Below are positions 45,680 to 55,182 of a stretch of 61,780 nucleotides of DNA, piece after piece. The notes below the pieces were generated by a model. It worked only from the letters and a program-made list of their open reading frames with translations, was not told where the DNA came from and searched no databases. The position numbers and the translations under genes are program-made. The stretch is from Comamonadaceae bacterium (GTDB taxonomy: Bacteria; Pseudomonadota; Gammaproteobacteria; Burkholderiales; Burkholderiaceae_C), in NCBI GenBank assembly GCA_947372865.1, contig CANBVJ010000013.1, forward strand, positions 1 to 61,780. Direction: 5' to 3'. Every line of letters starts with the position of its first letter. The first letter of the stretch is position 1.

Positions 45680-46999
45680 ATGTTTATTCTTCTCCCCCGA
45701 CCCTTGAAATCTATTGCGCTGGCGCTATGTGCGCCGATTTTTTGCTTGTTGAGCGGCATGTCTATGGCGCAAATGCAGACCCCTGCACCCCTCAAACTGA
45801 CCTTGATCGAAGGCCTGAGCGGCGCCAACGCCAACGGCGGCGAAGCCGTGTTTCGCAACCTGGCTTGGGCGGTAGAACGCGTCAACGCGCGCGGCGGCGT
45901 GGCGACATCGGGTGCTGCAGCCCCCAAGCAACTGCTGGCGCTGGAGCGCATGGACAGCAAGGGCCAGACCGAAGAAGCGCTGTCCAACCTGCGCCTGGCC
46001 ATTGACGGCGGCGCGCGCTTTGTGTTGCAAGGCAATTCATCGGCCACGGCGGCGGCGCTGATTGACGCCATCCACAAACACAACGAGCGCGATCCCACCC
46101 GCCGCGTGCTGTTTTTGAACTATTCGGCGGTAGACCCGGCGCTCACCAACGAGAAATGCAGCTTCTGGCACTTTCGCTTTGACGCCCATGCCGACATGCG
46201 CCTGGCTGCGCTCATGCAGGTGATTCGTGACGACCAGGCGCTCAAGAGCGTGTACCTGATCGGCCAGGACTACAGCTTTGGTCAAAGCGTGCTGCGCGAG
46301 GCCAAACACCAGCTCGGCCTGCAGCGCCCCGACATTCGCATTGCCGGTGAAGAGCTGCACCCCATGCTGCGCATCAAAGACTTCGCGCCCTATATGGCCA
46401 AGATCAAGGCCAGCGGCGCGCAGGCGGTGATTACTGGCAACTTCAGCGCCGACCTGACCCTGCTGGTCAAGGCCGCCAAAGAGGCGGGGTTTGAAGGCAA
46501 GTTCTACACCTTTTACGGCAACGCCCTGGGCGCGCCCGCTGCCATTGGCGAAGCCGGTGTGGGCCGCGTGCTGGCCGTGGCCGACTGGCTGCCCAATGTG
46601 CAGACCAAAGCGAGTGAGGCCTTTTACAAATCCTTTCGCGCCCGCTTTCCCCAGCCCGAAGACGACTACGTGCATCTGCGCATGCAGCTCATGATTGAGG
46701 CTCTGGCCCAGGCGCTCGACACGGTGGGCCGCAGCGCCAAACCCGGCGCCGCCCTCGACGTTGTGGCCGTGGCCAAAGCACTTGAGCAAGCGCAGGTAAC
46801 CATGGCCGGCCAGACCGGCACTATGCGCGCCGCCGACCACCAGTTCCAGCAGCCGCTGGTGGTGGGCATGATGGAGCGCCAGGGCGCCCCCGGCGTGCCC
46901 TTCGACGTCGAAGGTTCGGGCTACGGCTTCAAGGTCGTCAAGACCTTGTCCGCCCAAGCGGCCGAACAAGCCAGTAGCTGCAAAATGCAGCGTTACTAA
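45680..46999 (+). CDS. Branched-chain amino acid-type ABC transporter substrate-binding protein
   Basis: A 439-residue exported type I periplasmic binding protein. A signal peptide lies at residues 1-31 (PLKSIALALCAPIFCLLSG then MSMAQ). The LivJ/K-like fold has LTLIEGLSGANANGGEAVFR, LQGNSSATAAALIDAIHK, VYLIGQDYSFGQSVLREAKH and GAQAVITGNFSADLTLLVKA. The frame is open up to 45542, but the MFILLPR start at 45680 gives the correct signal peptide. No permease or ATPase genes adjoin, so it is an orphan binding protein, perhaps with a distant transporter or a sensory role. dedA follows after 24 bp. Confidence 0.88.
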   Translation: MFILLPRPLKSIALALCAPIFCLLSGMSMAQMQTPAPLKLTLIEGLSGANANGGEAVFRNLAWAVERVNARGGVATSGAAAPKQLLALERMDSKGQTEEALSNLRLAIDGGARFVLQGNSSATAAALIDAIHKHNERDPTRRVLFLNYSAVDPALTNEKCSFWHFRFDAHADMRLAALMQVIRDDQALKSVYLIGQDYSFGQSVLREAKHQLGLQRPDIRIAGEELHPMLRIKDFAPYMAKIKASGAQAVITGNFSADLTLLVKAAKEAGFEGKFYTFYGNALGAPAAIGEAGVGRVLAVADWLPNVQTKASEAFYKSFRARFPQPEDDYVHLRMQLMIEALAQALDTVGRSAKPGAALDVVAVAKALEQAQVTMAGQTGTMRAADHQFQQPLVVGMMERQGAPGVPFDVEGSGYGFKVVKTLSAQAAEQASSCKMQRY

Positions 47000-47023
47000 A
47001 ACCTATTTCAATCAAAGCCCCCC

Positions 47024-47674
47024 ATGGAAATCATCACCGCCTTGCTTGACTTTGTGCTGCACGTGGACAAGTACCTGGAAGTGTTTGTTGCGCAGTACGG
47101 CCTGTGGGTGTACGCCTTGCTGTTTGTGGTGATTTTTGTGGAAACCGGCGTGGTGGTCATGCCGTTTTTGCCGGGCGACTCGCTCTTGTTTGTGGTGGGC
47201 GCCATGTGCGGCGTTGGGCTGATGAGCTACCCGCTGGCCGTGGCTTTGCTGTTTACAGCGGCGGTGCTGGGCAACCAAAGCAACTACACGGTGGGCCGCG
47301 CCATTGGCCCTAAAGTGTTCCAGTGGGAAAACTCGCGCTGGTTCAACAAGGCCGCGTTTGACCAGGCGCACGCCTTTTACGAACGCTATGGCGGCAGCAC
47401 CATCGTAGCCGCCCGCTTCATGCCCTTCTTGCGCACCTTCGCCCCTTTCGTAGCCGGCGTGGCCCAAATGACCCGCGCCAAGTTCACCTTTTTTGACGTG
47501 ATCGGCGGCGCCCTGTGGGTGGGCGGCATCGTCACCATCGGCTACTTCTTTGGCAATATCCCCTGGGTCAAACTGCACCTGGACAAAATCATCTGGGCGA
47601 TGATTTTTGTGCCTGGCTTGTTGGTGGGGTTGGGGGCTTGGCGGGCTAGGCGTGGGGCGGGGGAGTTGTCGTAA
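47024..47674 (+). CDS. DedA-family membrane protein
   Basis: A 216-residue inner-membrane protein with about 5-6 hydrophobic segments. DedA signatures are FVETGVVVMPFLPGDSLLFV, GNQSNYTVGRAIGPKVF, the amphipathic FYERYGGSTIVAARFMPFLR and TFAPFVAGVAQMTRAKF. Family members are thought to act in lipid (undecaprenyl phosphate or phospholipid) translocation and envelope homeostasis. It follows the orphan binding protein by 24 bp on the same strand and is bordered downstream by an IS remnant. Confidence 0.94.
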   Translation: MEIITALLDFVLHVDKYLEVFVAQYGLWVYALLFVVIFVETGVVVMPFLPGDSLLFVVGAMCGVGLMSYPLAVALLFTAAVLGNQSNYTVGRAIGPKVFQWENSRWFNKAAFDQAHAFYERYGGSTIVAARFMPFLRTFAPFVAGVAQMTRAKFTFFDVIGGALWVGGIVTIGYFFGNIPWVKLHLDKIIWAMIFVPGLLVGLGAWRARRGAGELS

Positions 47675-47689
47675 CCAAGCGCCGTGTGT

Positions 47690-47998
47690 GCAATTTCCTT
47701 AGCAATGTCCAAATGCGGTCTGCGGCTCAAGGCTGCGCGGTCGAAGTACCTCGGCCCTGAACTGGCGGTCCTGGTTGGAATGCACCATTTCTCGTATGTG
47801 ATTTTCGGCGCCACAGTGCTATCAGCGACGCCTGGAGCTCCCGATTGCTGGTCATGCGCTCCCTCATGGAGTAGCCAATGATCTGACGCGAGAACAGGTC
47901 CATGATGACAGACAGAAATAGCCAACCTTCATGGGTGCGCAGGTAGGGCTCCATAACTGTTCTACTTTTAGATTGAGTGGAAATTGGGGGGATTACCA
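47690..47998 (-). pseudogene. Decayed IS3-family transposase (OrfB fragment)
   Basis: The minus strand encodes YLRTHEGWLFLSVIMDLFSR followed by QIIGYSMRERMTSNRELQA, the central part of the IS3 OrfB integrase core. Near 47790 the frame shifts by one base. The continuation reads VHSNQDRQF, where intact transposases have VHSDQGSQ, so the catalytic Asp is replaced by Asn. The regions before and after are missing. The upstream edge at about 47979-47998 reads TGGTAATCCCCCCAATTTCC on the minus strand and looks like an IS terminus joined to the middle of OrfB, implying internal deletion. The element cannot be active. Confidence 0.85.
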
Positions 47999-48177
47999 TT
48001 GCAGGCAAAAACTTCTACCGTCCGGCCGTGTCCGACAAGGCCAAGGCCAAGTACGCCAGCCAGTTCCCCAAGATCAAGCTCTTCACCATTGACGAGGCCT
48101 TTGGCGGCTGGGAAAAGGCCGACAACGAGCACTTTGCCGATGGCGGCAGCTTCGATCAGATTTACACCAAGAAGTAA
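47999..48177 (+). pseudogene. C-terminal remnant of a sulfate ABC transporter substrate-binding protein
   Basis: The last 59 codons of an Sbp/CysP-type sulfate-binding protein: AGKNFYRP, then YASQFPKIKLFTIDEAFGGW and EHFADGGSFDQIYTKK before the stop at 48175. The frame has no start codon of its own except one inside the IS-derived flank. The upstream about 270 codons are absent and not found on the other side of the IS fragment. The gene was therefore cut and mostly deleted when the IS3 element inserted or rearranged. Sulfate uptake must rely on another locus. Confidence 0.85.
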
Positions 48178-48227
48178 ATCGCACCCAGTCCTTCATGCTT
48201 TTCGCCTAGCGGCTCGGTAAGCTGCGC

Positions 48228-48674
48228 CTAGGGTTGCTTTTGGGGATCGCTGCACTGCGTATCCCCGTTTTTTTTCCAGCAACTGCAGGTCAGCGCATAG
48301 TCTTTCATCTGCGCTTTCTTGACGCCATGAATGCCCGTTTGCTTGCTCGTACCGGGCGCAACGTAGAGGTAGGGCGAAAACGCTTTGTTGACCTCGGTGC
48401 CAGACTGCATTTTGACCAGCACACCGTGGCAGGCCAGGGGTCCGGTCAGTTTGTTGTTGATTTCAATGAGCAGTTCGGTGTCCTGGCCAGCCGCCCATCC
48501 GGCTTTCAAATCCACTTTTTTCCATTCGGTACCTGACAGTGCCACTTCGCGGTACGGTTTATTGTCCCCAAGCGGGTTCCATGCCCACGCGGTGCTCGTG
48601 CACGCACAGACCGCTGCGGTGAGGGCCACATTGATAGCGCGTTCGAGGGCTTGGTATTTCCGGTGTTGTGTCAT
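48228..48674 (-). CDS. Exported cysteine-containing protein of unknown function
   Basis: A 148-residue protein with a signal peptide (RAINVALTAAVCACTSTAWA, cleavage after AWA). The mature part starts WNPLGDNKPYREVALSGTEW and carries ACHGVLV and a terminal ALTCSCWKKNGDTQC, so four cysteines could form disulfides or bind metal. The beta-rich appearance (GQDTELLIEINNKLTGPL) suggests a small beta-sandwich. The start at 48674 has GGGAAGA upstream; another ATG lies five codons earlier. No family recognised. It is divergent from the next small exported gene. Confidence 0.65.
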   Translation of the reverse strand: MTQHRKYQALERAINVALTAAVCACTSTAWAWNPLGDNKPYREVALSGTEWKKVDLKAGWAAGQDTELLIEINNKLTGPLACHGVLVKMQSGTEVNKAFSPYLYVAPGTSKQTGIHGVKKAQMKDYALTCSCWKKNGDTQCSDPQKQP

Positions 48675-48801
48675 CCCGAGTCTTCCCATTGTTGCGTGCT
48701 TGCTTGTCCGTTCACCCTGACGCCACGATCTATGATGGCGCACTGGCGGCTAAAGCTATTTTTAGCCTGCCCTGGTTCACGATTGCCTTGTTAACTGCCC
48801 T

Positions 48802-49062
48802 ATGAACTCACAAAAGTCCGCCTTTAACCCCCTGCTGGGCCGCCACTGGCGCAGCCTCGCCATTTTGTTCGCCAGCCTGGTGGCGGGTGAAAGCGCCTTG
48901 GCCTACAAGGTGGAGCGGGTTTGCGAGACCTCGGAGCCCACGGGCAAAAAGCCAGCGACCAAAACCTGCAAGACCTTGCTGGTCAAAGGTGAAGCTGGCG
49001 CGGGCAAGGACGAGAAAAAAGAGGCTAAGAAAGAAGAAAAACCAGCAGCGGCGCACCACTAG
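48802..49062 (+). CDS. Small exported Lys/Glu-rich protein of unknown function
   Basis: An 86-residue open frame. A signal peptide is likely (RHWRSLAILFASLVAGESAL, cleavage after ALA). The mature part has CETSEPTGKKPATKTCKTL, a Cys pair 14 residues apart, and a highly charged tail KDEKKEAKKEEKPAAAHH. The tail resembles low-complexity metal- or polymer-interacting tails. No family recognised. It is convergent with the ABC-F gene (32 bp) and divergent from the 148-residue exported protein. Confidence 0.55.
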   Translation: MNSQKSAFNPLLGRHWRSLAILFASLVAGESALAYKVERVCETSEPTGKKPATKTCKTLLVKGEAGAGKDEKKEAKKEEKPAAAHH

Positions 49063-49094
49063 GAAACTCCCTTTCCAGCGCGCCCTTTTCTTAC

Positions 49095-51044
49095 TTATGC
49101 GGTCAAGCCTTCGAGTGCCTCGGTGGCTGCAAGCCACTGGTCTTCCAGTGTTTTGAGCTCGTCGGTGACGGCTTTCAGGCGTTTGCCCAGTTCGGCAATC
49201 TCGTGGGGCAGGGGGCTTTGGCTGAGTTTGCCTTCAAGCACCGCGCCTTCGCCGCTGAGCGTGGCGATGCGTTCGTCCAGGCGCGCAATCTCAGTCGTCC
49301 ATTTGCGCCGCTCGTCTGGCGACGCAGCCACTTTGGCTGGCTTGGCCACCGCCTTGGCTTGCTGCTTGTTGAGCTGGTTTTGTGCCTCTTTGATGGCTTC
49401 GCGCTGGCGCTTGGCTTCGTCCAGCAGGTAGCGCTGGTAGTCGTCCAGGTCGCCGTCAAAGGGCGCTACGCCGCCGCGCGACACCATCCAGAACTCGTCG
49501 CACACCGAGCGCAGCAGCGCGCGGTCGTGGCTGACCAGCATCACCGTGCCCTCAAATTCATTGAGCGCCATGGCCAGCGCTTCGCGGGTGGCCAGGTCCA
49601 AGTGGTTGGTGGGCTCGTCAAGCAGCAGCAAATTGGGCCGCTGCCAGACGATCATGCACAGCACCAGGCGGGCCTTTTCGCCGCCGCTCATGCTGCCCAC
49701 GGCCTGCTTGACCATGTCGCCGCCAAAGTTGAAGGTGCCCAAAAAGCTGCGCAAGTCTTGTTCGCGCGTGGCCTGGCCGGCGATGCGGCCCTCAGCCGTC
49801 ATTTCCTTGACCAGGCGAATCATGTGCTCCAGAGGGGTGTCTGCCGGGCGCAGCACGTCCAACTCTTGCTGCGCAAAGTAGCCAATGTTCAGGCCCCGGC
49901 CCTCGGTCACTTCACCACCAATGGGGGCCAAGTCGCGCGCCACGGTTTTGACCAAGGTTGATTTGCCCTGTCCGTTGGCGCCCAGAATGCCGATGCGCTG
50001 GCCTGCCAGCACCGAACGGCTCACGTTTTGGACGATGACCGTGGGCGGCGTGCCCTCGGGCGCGTCGGCGGGCGGCGGGTAGCCAAAGCTCACGCCCGAC
50101 ATGGACAGCATCGGGTTGGGTAGGTTGGCCGGCTCTTTGAACTCGAAGGTGAAGTCGGCATCGGCCAACAACGGCGCAATCTTTTCCATGCGGTCCAAAG
50201 CCTTGACACGGCTTTGCGCTTGTTTGGCTTTGCTGGCCTTGGCCTTGAAGCGTGCAATGAACTTTTGCAGGTGGGCAATCTTGTCTTGCTGCTTGGAAAA
50301 CGCGTTTTGTTGCAGCTCCATCTGCTCGGCGCGCATATCTTCAAACTTGCTGTAGTTGCCGCCGTAGCGCACCAGCTTGCCGGCGTCAATGTGCAGGGTG
50401 ACGTTGGTCACCGCGTCCAAAAACTCACGGTCATGGCTGATAACGACCATGGTGCCTTCGTAGCGCTTGAGCCAGGCTTCCAGCCACACCAAGGCATCCA
50501 AGTCCAAGTGGTTGGTAGGTTCGTCCAGCAGCAGCAAGTCGGACGGGCACATCAGCGCGCGCGCTAACTGCAAGCGCATGCGCCAGCCGCCCGAAAAGCT
50601 GTTGACCGGGTTTTCCAGCTCGGTGGTTTTGAAACCCAGACCCAAAATCAGCGCCTGCGCGCGCGAAGGCGCGTCGTGCTCGCCCGCGTCGTACAAGGCC
50701 ATATAGGCGTGCGCCATGCGGTCGCCGTCGTCGGTGGCCTCAGAGGCCTTGACTTCGTCGCGCGCCGCGTTGAGCACGGTGTCGCCCTCAATCACAAATT
50801 CGGTAGCACTTTGCTCGGTCTCAGGCATATCTTGCGAGACCTGGCCCATGCGCCACTGGGTGGGGATGTAGTACTCGCCGGCGTCCTCGTGCAAATTGCC
50901 ATTGAGCAGGGCAAACAGCGAAGACTTGCCCGCACCGTTGCGCCCGACCAGGCCGACTTTTTCGCCCGGGTTCAAGGTGACCGAGGCGTGTTCCAGCAAG
51001 ACCTTGGCGCTGCGGCGCAAGGTCACATTTTTTAAAGTAATCAT
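49095..51044 (-). CDS. ABC-F family ATPase (YheS-like translation factor)
   Basis: A soluble protein of 649 residues with two ATP-binding cassettes and no membrane segments. The first Walker A is GRNGAGKSS (residues 34-42), with signature NSFSGGWRMRLQLARAL and Walker B LLLLDEPTNHLDL. The second is GANGQGKST, GSMSGGEKARLVLCMI and NLLLLDEPTNHLDLATREAL. The linker between cassettes is the charged P-site tRNA interaction motif, and the C-terminus is a coiled coil. ABC-F proteins act on stalled ribosomes. It overlaps prmB by 4 bp. Confidence 0.93.
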   Translation of the reverse strand: MITLKNVTLRRSAKVLLEHASVTLNPGEKVGLVGRNGAGKSSLFALLNGNLHEDAGEYYIPTQWRMGQVSQDMPETEQSATEFVIEGDTVLNAARDEVKASEATDDGDRMAHAYMALYDAGEHDAPSRAQALILGLGFKTTELENPVNSFSGGWRMRLQLARALMCPSDLLLLDEPTNHLDLDALVWLEAWLKRYEGTMVVISHDREFLDAVTNVTLHIDAGKLVRYGGNYSKFEDMRAEQMELQQNAFSKQQDKIAHLQKFIARFKAKASKAKQAQSRVKALDRMEKIAPLLADADFTFEFKEPANLPNPMLSMSGVSFGYPPPADAPEGTPPTVIVQNVSRSVLAGQRIGILGANGQGKSTLVKTVARDLAPIGGEVTEGRGLNIGYFAQQELDVLRPADTPLEHMIRLVKEMTAEGRIAGQATREQDLRSFLGTFNFGGDMVKQAVGSMSGGEKARLVLCMIVWQRPNLLLLDEPTNHLDLATREALAMALNEFEGTVMLVSHDRALLRSVCDEFWMVSRGGVAPFDGDLDDYQRYLLDEAKRQREAIKEAQNQLNKQQAKAVAKPAKVAASPDERRKWTTEIARLDERIATLSGEGAVLEGKLSQSPLPHEIAELGKRLKAVTDELKTLEDQWLAATEALEGLTA

Positions 51045-51940
51045 GAATTAAGAGCTTCGCGCGTGAGGAGCAAGACCTGGTCTTCACCAGCGCTGGTTTC
51101 CAGCCAAATCACTTCCAGCGACGGAAATGCGGCTTCAAAATAGGGGCGCTCGTTGCCGATTTCCAGCACCAGCACCCCCTGTGGGTTCAGGTGTGCGGCC
51201 ACGCTTTGCAGCAGGCTGCGGACAAAGTCCATGCCGTCACTGCCACCGTCCAGGTTGCCGTCCAGCGCCATGGCGGGTTCGGCCCGGTATTCCGGCGGCA
51301 GATCGGCCATGCTTTGGCGGTTGACGTAAGGCGGGTTGCAAAGAATCAGGTCAAAGGGGCCACGCGCTGCCAATTCGGGCGCAGCCAGGCCGTCGGACGC
51401 CAGCAGCGTGATGCGCTCTTGCAGGCCGTGTTTTTGCACATTGATCTGGGCCACGGCCAGTGCGTTGCTTGAGAGGTCGCTCGCCGTGACTGTGATGTCT
51501 GGAAAGACGCTGGCCGCAATCACCGCCAGGCTGCCGTTGCCGGTGCACAAATCCAGCACCTTGCGGGTGGAAGGGCTTAGAAAATAGTCCATGCCGCCAT
51601 CGACCAGCAGTTCGGCAATCAGCGAGCGCGGCACGATCACCCGATCATCTACGTAAAACGCAAAGCCTTGCAACCAGGCCTCGTGTGTCAGGTAGGCGGC
51701 GGGTTTGCGGCTACGGATGCGCTCGGCTACCAGCGCCTGCACGAGCGCCTGCTGGTCTGACGCGACTGGCGTATCGGCCAGGCTTTCTTCACCCTCGAGC
51801 GCCGTGTCCAGCGGCAAACCGATTTGCCAAAGCACCAGCCAGGCGGCCTCGTCTTGCGCATTGGTGGTGCCGTGGCCAAAAGAAACACCGGCGTCTGCGA
51901 GCTGGGCGGCGCAGGCTTCTATCAGGGCTATCAGCGTCAT
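51041..51940 (-). CDS. prmB: Ribosomal protein uL3 glutamine methyltransferase PrmB
   Basis: Methylates a glutamine of ribosomal protein L3; 299 residues. The N-terminal helical recognition domain contains [20 protein letters not shown] and [10 protein letters not shown]. The SAM-binding motif is [20 protein letters not shown], and the catalytic NPPY is in [16 protein letters not shown]. It overlaps dapE upstream and the ABC-F gene downstream by 4 bp each, so all three are translated from one mRNA. Confidence 0.94.
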   Translation of the reverse strand: MTLIALIEACAAQLADAGVSFGHGTTNAQDEAAWLVLWQIGLPLDTALEGEESLADTPVASDQQALVQALVAERIRSRKPAAYLTHEAWLQGFAFYVDDRVIVPRSLIAELLVDGGMDYFLSPSTRKVLDLCTGNGSLAVIAASVFPDITVTASDLSSNALAVAQINVQKHGLQERITLLASDGLAAPELAARGPFDLILCNPPYVNRQSMADLPPEYRAEPAMALDGNLDGGSDGMDFVRSLLQSVAAHLNPQGVLVLEIGNERPYFEAAFPSLEVIWLETSAGEDQVLLLTREALNS

Positions 51941-53121
51941 GCGGCAGCCTGGGCGTGCAAGCGTTCAAGCACGCGGCGGTAGATGTTTGTCAAAGGTTCA
52001 ATGTCGGCCAGCGCCACATATTCGTTGATTTTGTGGATGGTGGCGTTGGGCGGGCCCAGTTCGATCACCTGCGGGCAAATTTGTGCCAGAAACCGGCCGT
52101 CACTGGTGCCGCCGGTGGTGGATAGCTGAGTTTCCAGCCCGGTCTCGTCCCGAATAGCGTCGCGTACCGCGTCCACCAGCGTGCCCGGGGGGGTGAGAAA
52201 GGGCAGTCCACCAATCGTCCAGACCAACTCGTACCGCAAGCCGTGCTTGTCCAAGACCGCAGCCAGGCGTGACTGCAGCGACTCGGGTGTGGACTCGGTG
52301 GAAAAGCGGAAGTTGAAGTCAATCACCACTTCGCCGGGAATGACGTTGCTCGCCCCGGTGCCGCCATGCATATTGCTGACCTGCCAGCTCGTGGGCGGAA
52401 AATAGGCGTTGCCTTCGTCCCAGCGCACGGCCACCAGTTCGGCCAGTGCAGGCGCTGCGCGGTGGATGGGGTTGTCCGCCATGTGCGGATAGGCAATATG
52501 GCCTTGCACGCCCTTAACCGTGAGTTTGCCGCTCATGGTGCCGCGCCGGCCGTTTTTGATTATGTCGCCGGTGCGTTCCACCGAGGTCGGCTCGCCCACG
52601 ATGCAATAGTCCAGCACTTCACCGCGCGCTTTCAGGGCCTTGCACACCACCACCGTGCCGTCCACGGCCGGACCTTCTTCGTCGCTGGTCAGCAGCAGGG
52701 CGATGTTCAGGGCGGGCTCGGGCGTCTGGGCCAAAAACTCTTCAATGGCGACCACAAAGGCGGCCAGCGAGGTTTTCATGTCGCTTGCACCCCGGCCATA
52801 GAGCTTGCCGTCGCGGTGGCTGGGGCTAAAGGGCGCGCTGTCCCATTGCGCCAGCGGCCCGGTGGGTACCACGTCGGTGTGGCCGGCGAACACCAGAGTT
52901 TTGGCGCTTGCGTTGCCTTCGCGGCCAGTGGCTTTGCGTTTGGCCCAGAGATTTTTCACCTGGAAATCGTCCGGACCACTGTCGATCGTTTCACAGACAA
53001 AACCCAGCGCCTGCAAGCGTTGCGCAATCAGCGCCTGGCAGCCGGCGTCTTGCGGCGTGACCGAGGCAAGGGACAGCAGCTGCTCGGTAAGTTGCAAGGT
53101 GGCGTTGGCGGCGTGGAGCAT
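51937..53121 (-). CDS. dapE: Succinyl-diaminopimelate desuccinylase
   Basis: Zinc aminopeptidase-fold enzyme (394 residues) that removes succinate from N-succinyl-LL-diaminopimelate in lysine and peptidoglycan synthesis. Metal ligands and catalysts are in [52 protein letters not shown] and the C-terminal [17 protein letters not shown]. The ATG at 53121 shares its A with the stop codon of the preceding pilus-ATPase gene (TGATG). A longer open frame to 53223 is a read-through into that gene. Confidence 0.96.
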   Translation of the reverse strand: MLHAANATLQLTEQLLSLASVTPQDAGCQALIAQRLQALGFVCETIDSGPDDFQVKNLWAKRKATGREGNASAKTLVFAGHTDVVPTGPLAQWDSAPFSPSHRDGKLYGRGASDMKTSLAAFVVAIEEFLAQTPEPALNIALLLTSDEEGPAVDGTVVVCKALKARGEVLDYCIVGEPTSVERTGDIIKNGRRGTMSGKLTVKGVQGHIAYPHMADNPIHRAAPALAELVAVRWDEGNAYFPPTSWQVSNMHGGTGASNVIPGEVVIDFNFRFSTESTPESLQSRLAAVLDKHGLRYELVWTIGGLPFLTPPGTLVDAVRDAIRDETGLETQLSTTGGTSDGRFLAQICPQVIELGPPNATIHKINEYVALADIEPLTNIYRRVLERLHAQAAA

Positions 53122-54278
53122 CAAGGATGGAGTGTCAGGGTGATAGGGCCCACGGCCGGGGCGGGTGTTGTGCGCAGCACTGGCGCCGGGGCGGTGGTGT
53201 CTGCGCTGTTTTGCAGGCGCCACATCAGGTTGGTCGCAGAGTCCGAGTTGGCCAGGCCTTCTCTTTCCTGCACCGTGCCTTGGGCAACCAGGCGCGCGAT
53301 GTCCTGCTCAAACGATTGCGAGCCTGCCGACAGCGATTGCTCCATGGCGGCCGGTATTTCGGTGAAATTGCCGGCCTGGATCAGCTCGGCGATGCGCGTC
53401 GTGTTCATCATCACCTCGCAGGCCGGAACGCGCTGCCCGCCGGAGGTGCGAATCAGGCGCTGCGACAACATGGCCTTGAGCGACAGCGCCAAGTCGCGCT
53501 GCACGGCTTCGCGCCCCTGGGCGGGATAAAAACCCAAAATGCGGTTGAGCGCGTGGTGGCTGTTGTTGGCGTGCAGGGTGGCCAGGCACAAATGGCCGGA
53601 CTGCGCATATCCCAAGGCGGCTGACATGGTTGCCTGGTCGCGAATTTCGCCAATAAAAATCACGTCAGGCGCCTGGCGCATGGCGTTTTTCAAGGCCACG
53701 TCCAACGAGTTCGTGTCCAAACCGATTTCGCGCTGGTTCACCACCGACTTTTTGTGCTGAAACACAAACTCGATCGGATTCTCAAACGTCAGAATATGGC
53801 CCGACAGGATGGAGTTGCGGTAGTCCAGCATGGATGCCAGCGTGGTGCTTTTGCCCGCCCCGGCAGCGCCCGCCATCAGCACCAAACCGCGCTTTTCCAA
53901 GACCAGTTGGCGCAGCACTTGTGGCAAGGCGCTGTCCTGCAAGGGTGGGATGTCAAAGGGCACGTATCGGATCACAATCGCGACCGTGCCACGCTGAAAA
54001 AAGGCGCTGACGCGAAAGCGCCCCAGGTTTTGCAGCGACAAGACCATCGTCAGCTCGTTGGTGCTGAGCAGCTCTTGCATGCGCTCGGGCGGCACCAGGC
54101 CTTCGAGCAATTCGCGCGGCGCCTGCACGCCCAAGGGCTGGCTGGTGATGGGCACAACGAGACCATGAATGCGAACCATGGGCGGGCTGTTGGCCGAAAG
54201 GTACAAGTCTGACGCGTGCCGGTCCACCATAAAACGCAGCATGCGTTCCAAAACGTCGTTTTTGGTGGTTTGCGTCAT
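53121..54278 (-). CDS. PilT/PilU-family type IV pilus retraction ATPase
   Basis: A 385-residue hexameric secretion ATPase. The N-terminal PAS-like part has [18 protein letters not shown]. Walker A is GAAGAGKS (137-144), the Asp box follows through FENPIEF, Walker B is [12 protein letters not shown], and the His box [19 protein letters not shown]. The invariant region [15 protein letters not shown] is kept. The first loop residues (Ala-Ala) differ from the usual Ser/Thr of PilT but remain within the consensus. The C-terminus adds a Pro/Thr-rich tail. It is embedded between dapD and dapE and shares its stop with the dapE start. The pilT partner is not in the window. Confidence 0.92.
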   Translation of the reverse strand: MTQTTKNDVLERMLRFMVDRHASDLYLSANSPPMVRIHGLVVPITSQPLGVQAPRELLEGLVPPERMQELLSTNELTMVLSLQNLGRFRVSAFFQRGTVAIVIRYVPFDIPPLQDSALPQVLRQLVLEKRGLVLMAGAAGAGKSTTLASMLDYRNSILSGHILTFENPIEFVFQHKKSVVNQREIGLDTNSLDVALKNAMRQAPDVIFIGEIRDQATMSAALGYAQSGHLCLATLHANNSHHALNRILGFYPAQGREAVQRDLALSLKAMLSQRLIRTSGGQRVPACEVMMNTTRIAELIQAGNFTEIPAAMEQSLSAGSQSFEQDIARLVAQGTVQEREGLANSDSATNLMWRLQNSADTTAPAPVLRTTPAPAVGPITLTLHP

Positions 54279-54307
54279 TGCCAGGGCAGCTTTGAGGTGC
54301 GGGGAGA

Positions 54308-55132
54308 TTAATCGCGCAGCAAGTCGTTGAGCGAGGTCTTGGCACGGGTTTGCGCGTCCACCCGCTTGACGATGATGGCCGCGTACAGGCTGTATTTGCC
54401 GTCGTTCTTGGGCAGGCTGCCGCTGATTACCACCGAGCCTGAAGGAATGCGGCCATAGCTCACCATGTCCGTGGCGCGGTCGTAAATCGGGGTGCTTTGG
54501 CCCAGGTACACGCCCATGGAGATCACCGAGTTTTCTTCCACGATCACGCCTTCAACCACCTCGGAGCGTGCGCCGATGAAGCAGTTGTCCTCAATGATGG
54601 TGGGACCCGCCTGCATGGGTTCGAGCACGCCGCCAATACCCACGCCGCCGCTTAAGTGCACGTTTTTGCCGATTTGTGCGCAAGAGCCTACGGTGGCCCA
54701 GGTGTCCACCATGGTGCCTTCGTCCACGTAGGCGCCAATATTCACGTACGACGGCATCAAAATCACGCCCTTGGCAATAAAGCTGCCGCGCCGCGCCACG
54801 GCTGGGGGCACCACGCGCACGCCGGTGGCTTTCATTTCCGCTTCGCTCATGCCCGCAAATTTGGTGGGCACCTTGTCGTAAAAGCCCAGGTCACCGGATT
54901 GAATGAGCACGTTGTCTTTAAGGCGAAAGCTCAGCAACACCGCTTTTTTGATCCACTGGTGCGTAGTCCACTGGCCCACGCCGTCACGGGTGGCCACGCG
55001 CAGGGCACCGTTGTTGAGCTCGGAGATGACGTGCTCGACGGCGTCGGTTACTTCTTTAGGGGCGGATTGCACCGAGATGTTGGCGCGGTTTTCCCAGGCG
55101 GCGTCGAGGATGGATTGGAGTTGTTGGGTCAT
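54308..55132 (-). CDS. dapD: Tetrahydrodipicolinate N-succinyltransferase
   Basis: Adds succinate to tetrahydrodipicolinate in lysine/diaminopimelate synthesis; 274 residues. The N-terminal helices ([19 protein letters not shown]) precede the left-handed beta helix of hexapeptide repeats. These include [40 protein letters not shown] and [20 protein letters not shown]. The MTQQLQS start at 55132 is chosen; an open extension to 55240 is not family-like. The gene lies 50 bp after dapC and 29 bp before the pilus ATPase gene. Confidence 0.96.
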   Translation of the reverse strand: MTQQLQSILDAAWENRANISVQSAPKEVTDAVEHVISELNNGALRVATRDGVGQWTTHQWIKKAVLLSFRLKDNVLIQSGDLGFYDKVPTKFAGMSEAEMKATGVRVVPPAVARRGSFIAKGVILMPSYVNIGAYVDEGTMVDTWATVGSCAQIGKNVHLSGGVGIGGVLEPMQAGPTIIEDNCFIGARSEVVEGVIVEENSVISMGVYLGQSTPIYDRATDMVSYGRIPSGSVVISGSLPKNDGKYSLYAAIIVKRVDAQTRAKTSLNDLLRD

Positions 55133-55182
55133 GGAATTCTCAGTGGTCGCAAAAGGGTTGGGATCAGAAAAAAAAGGGGCGT

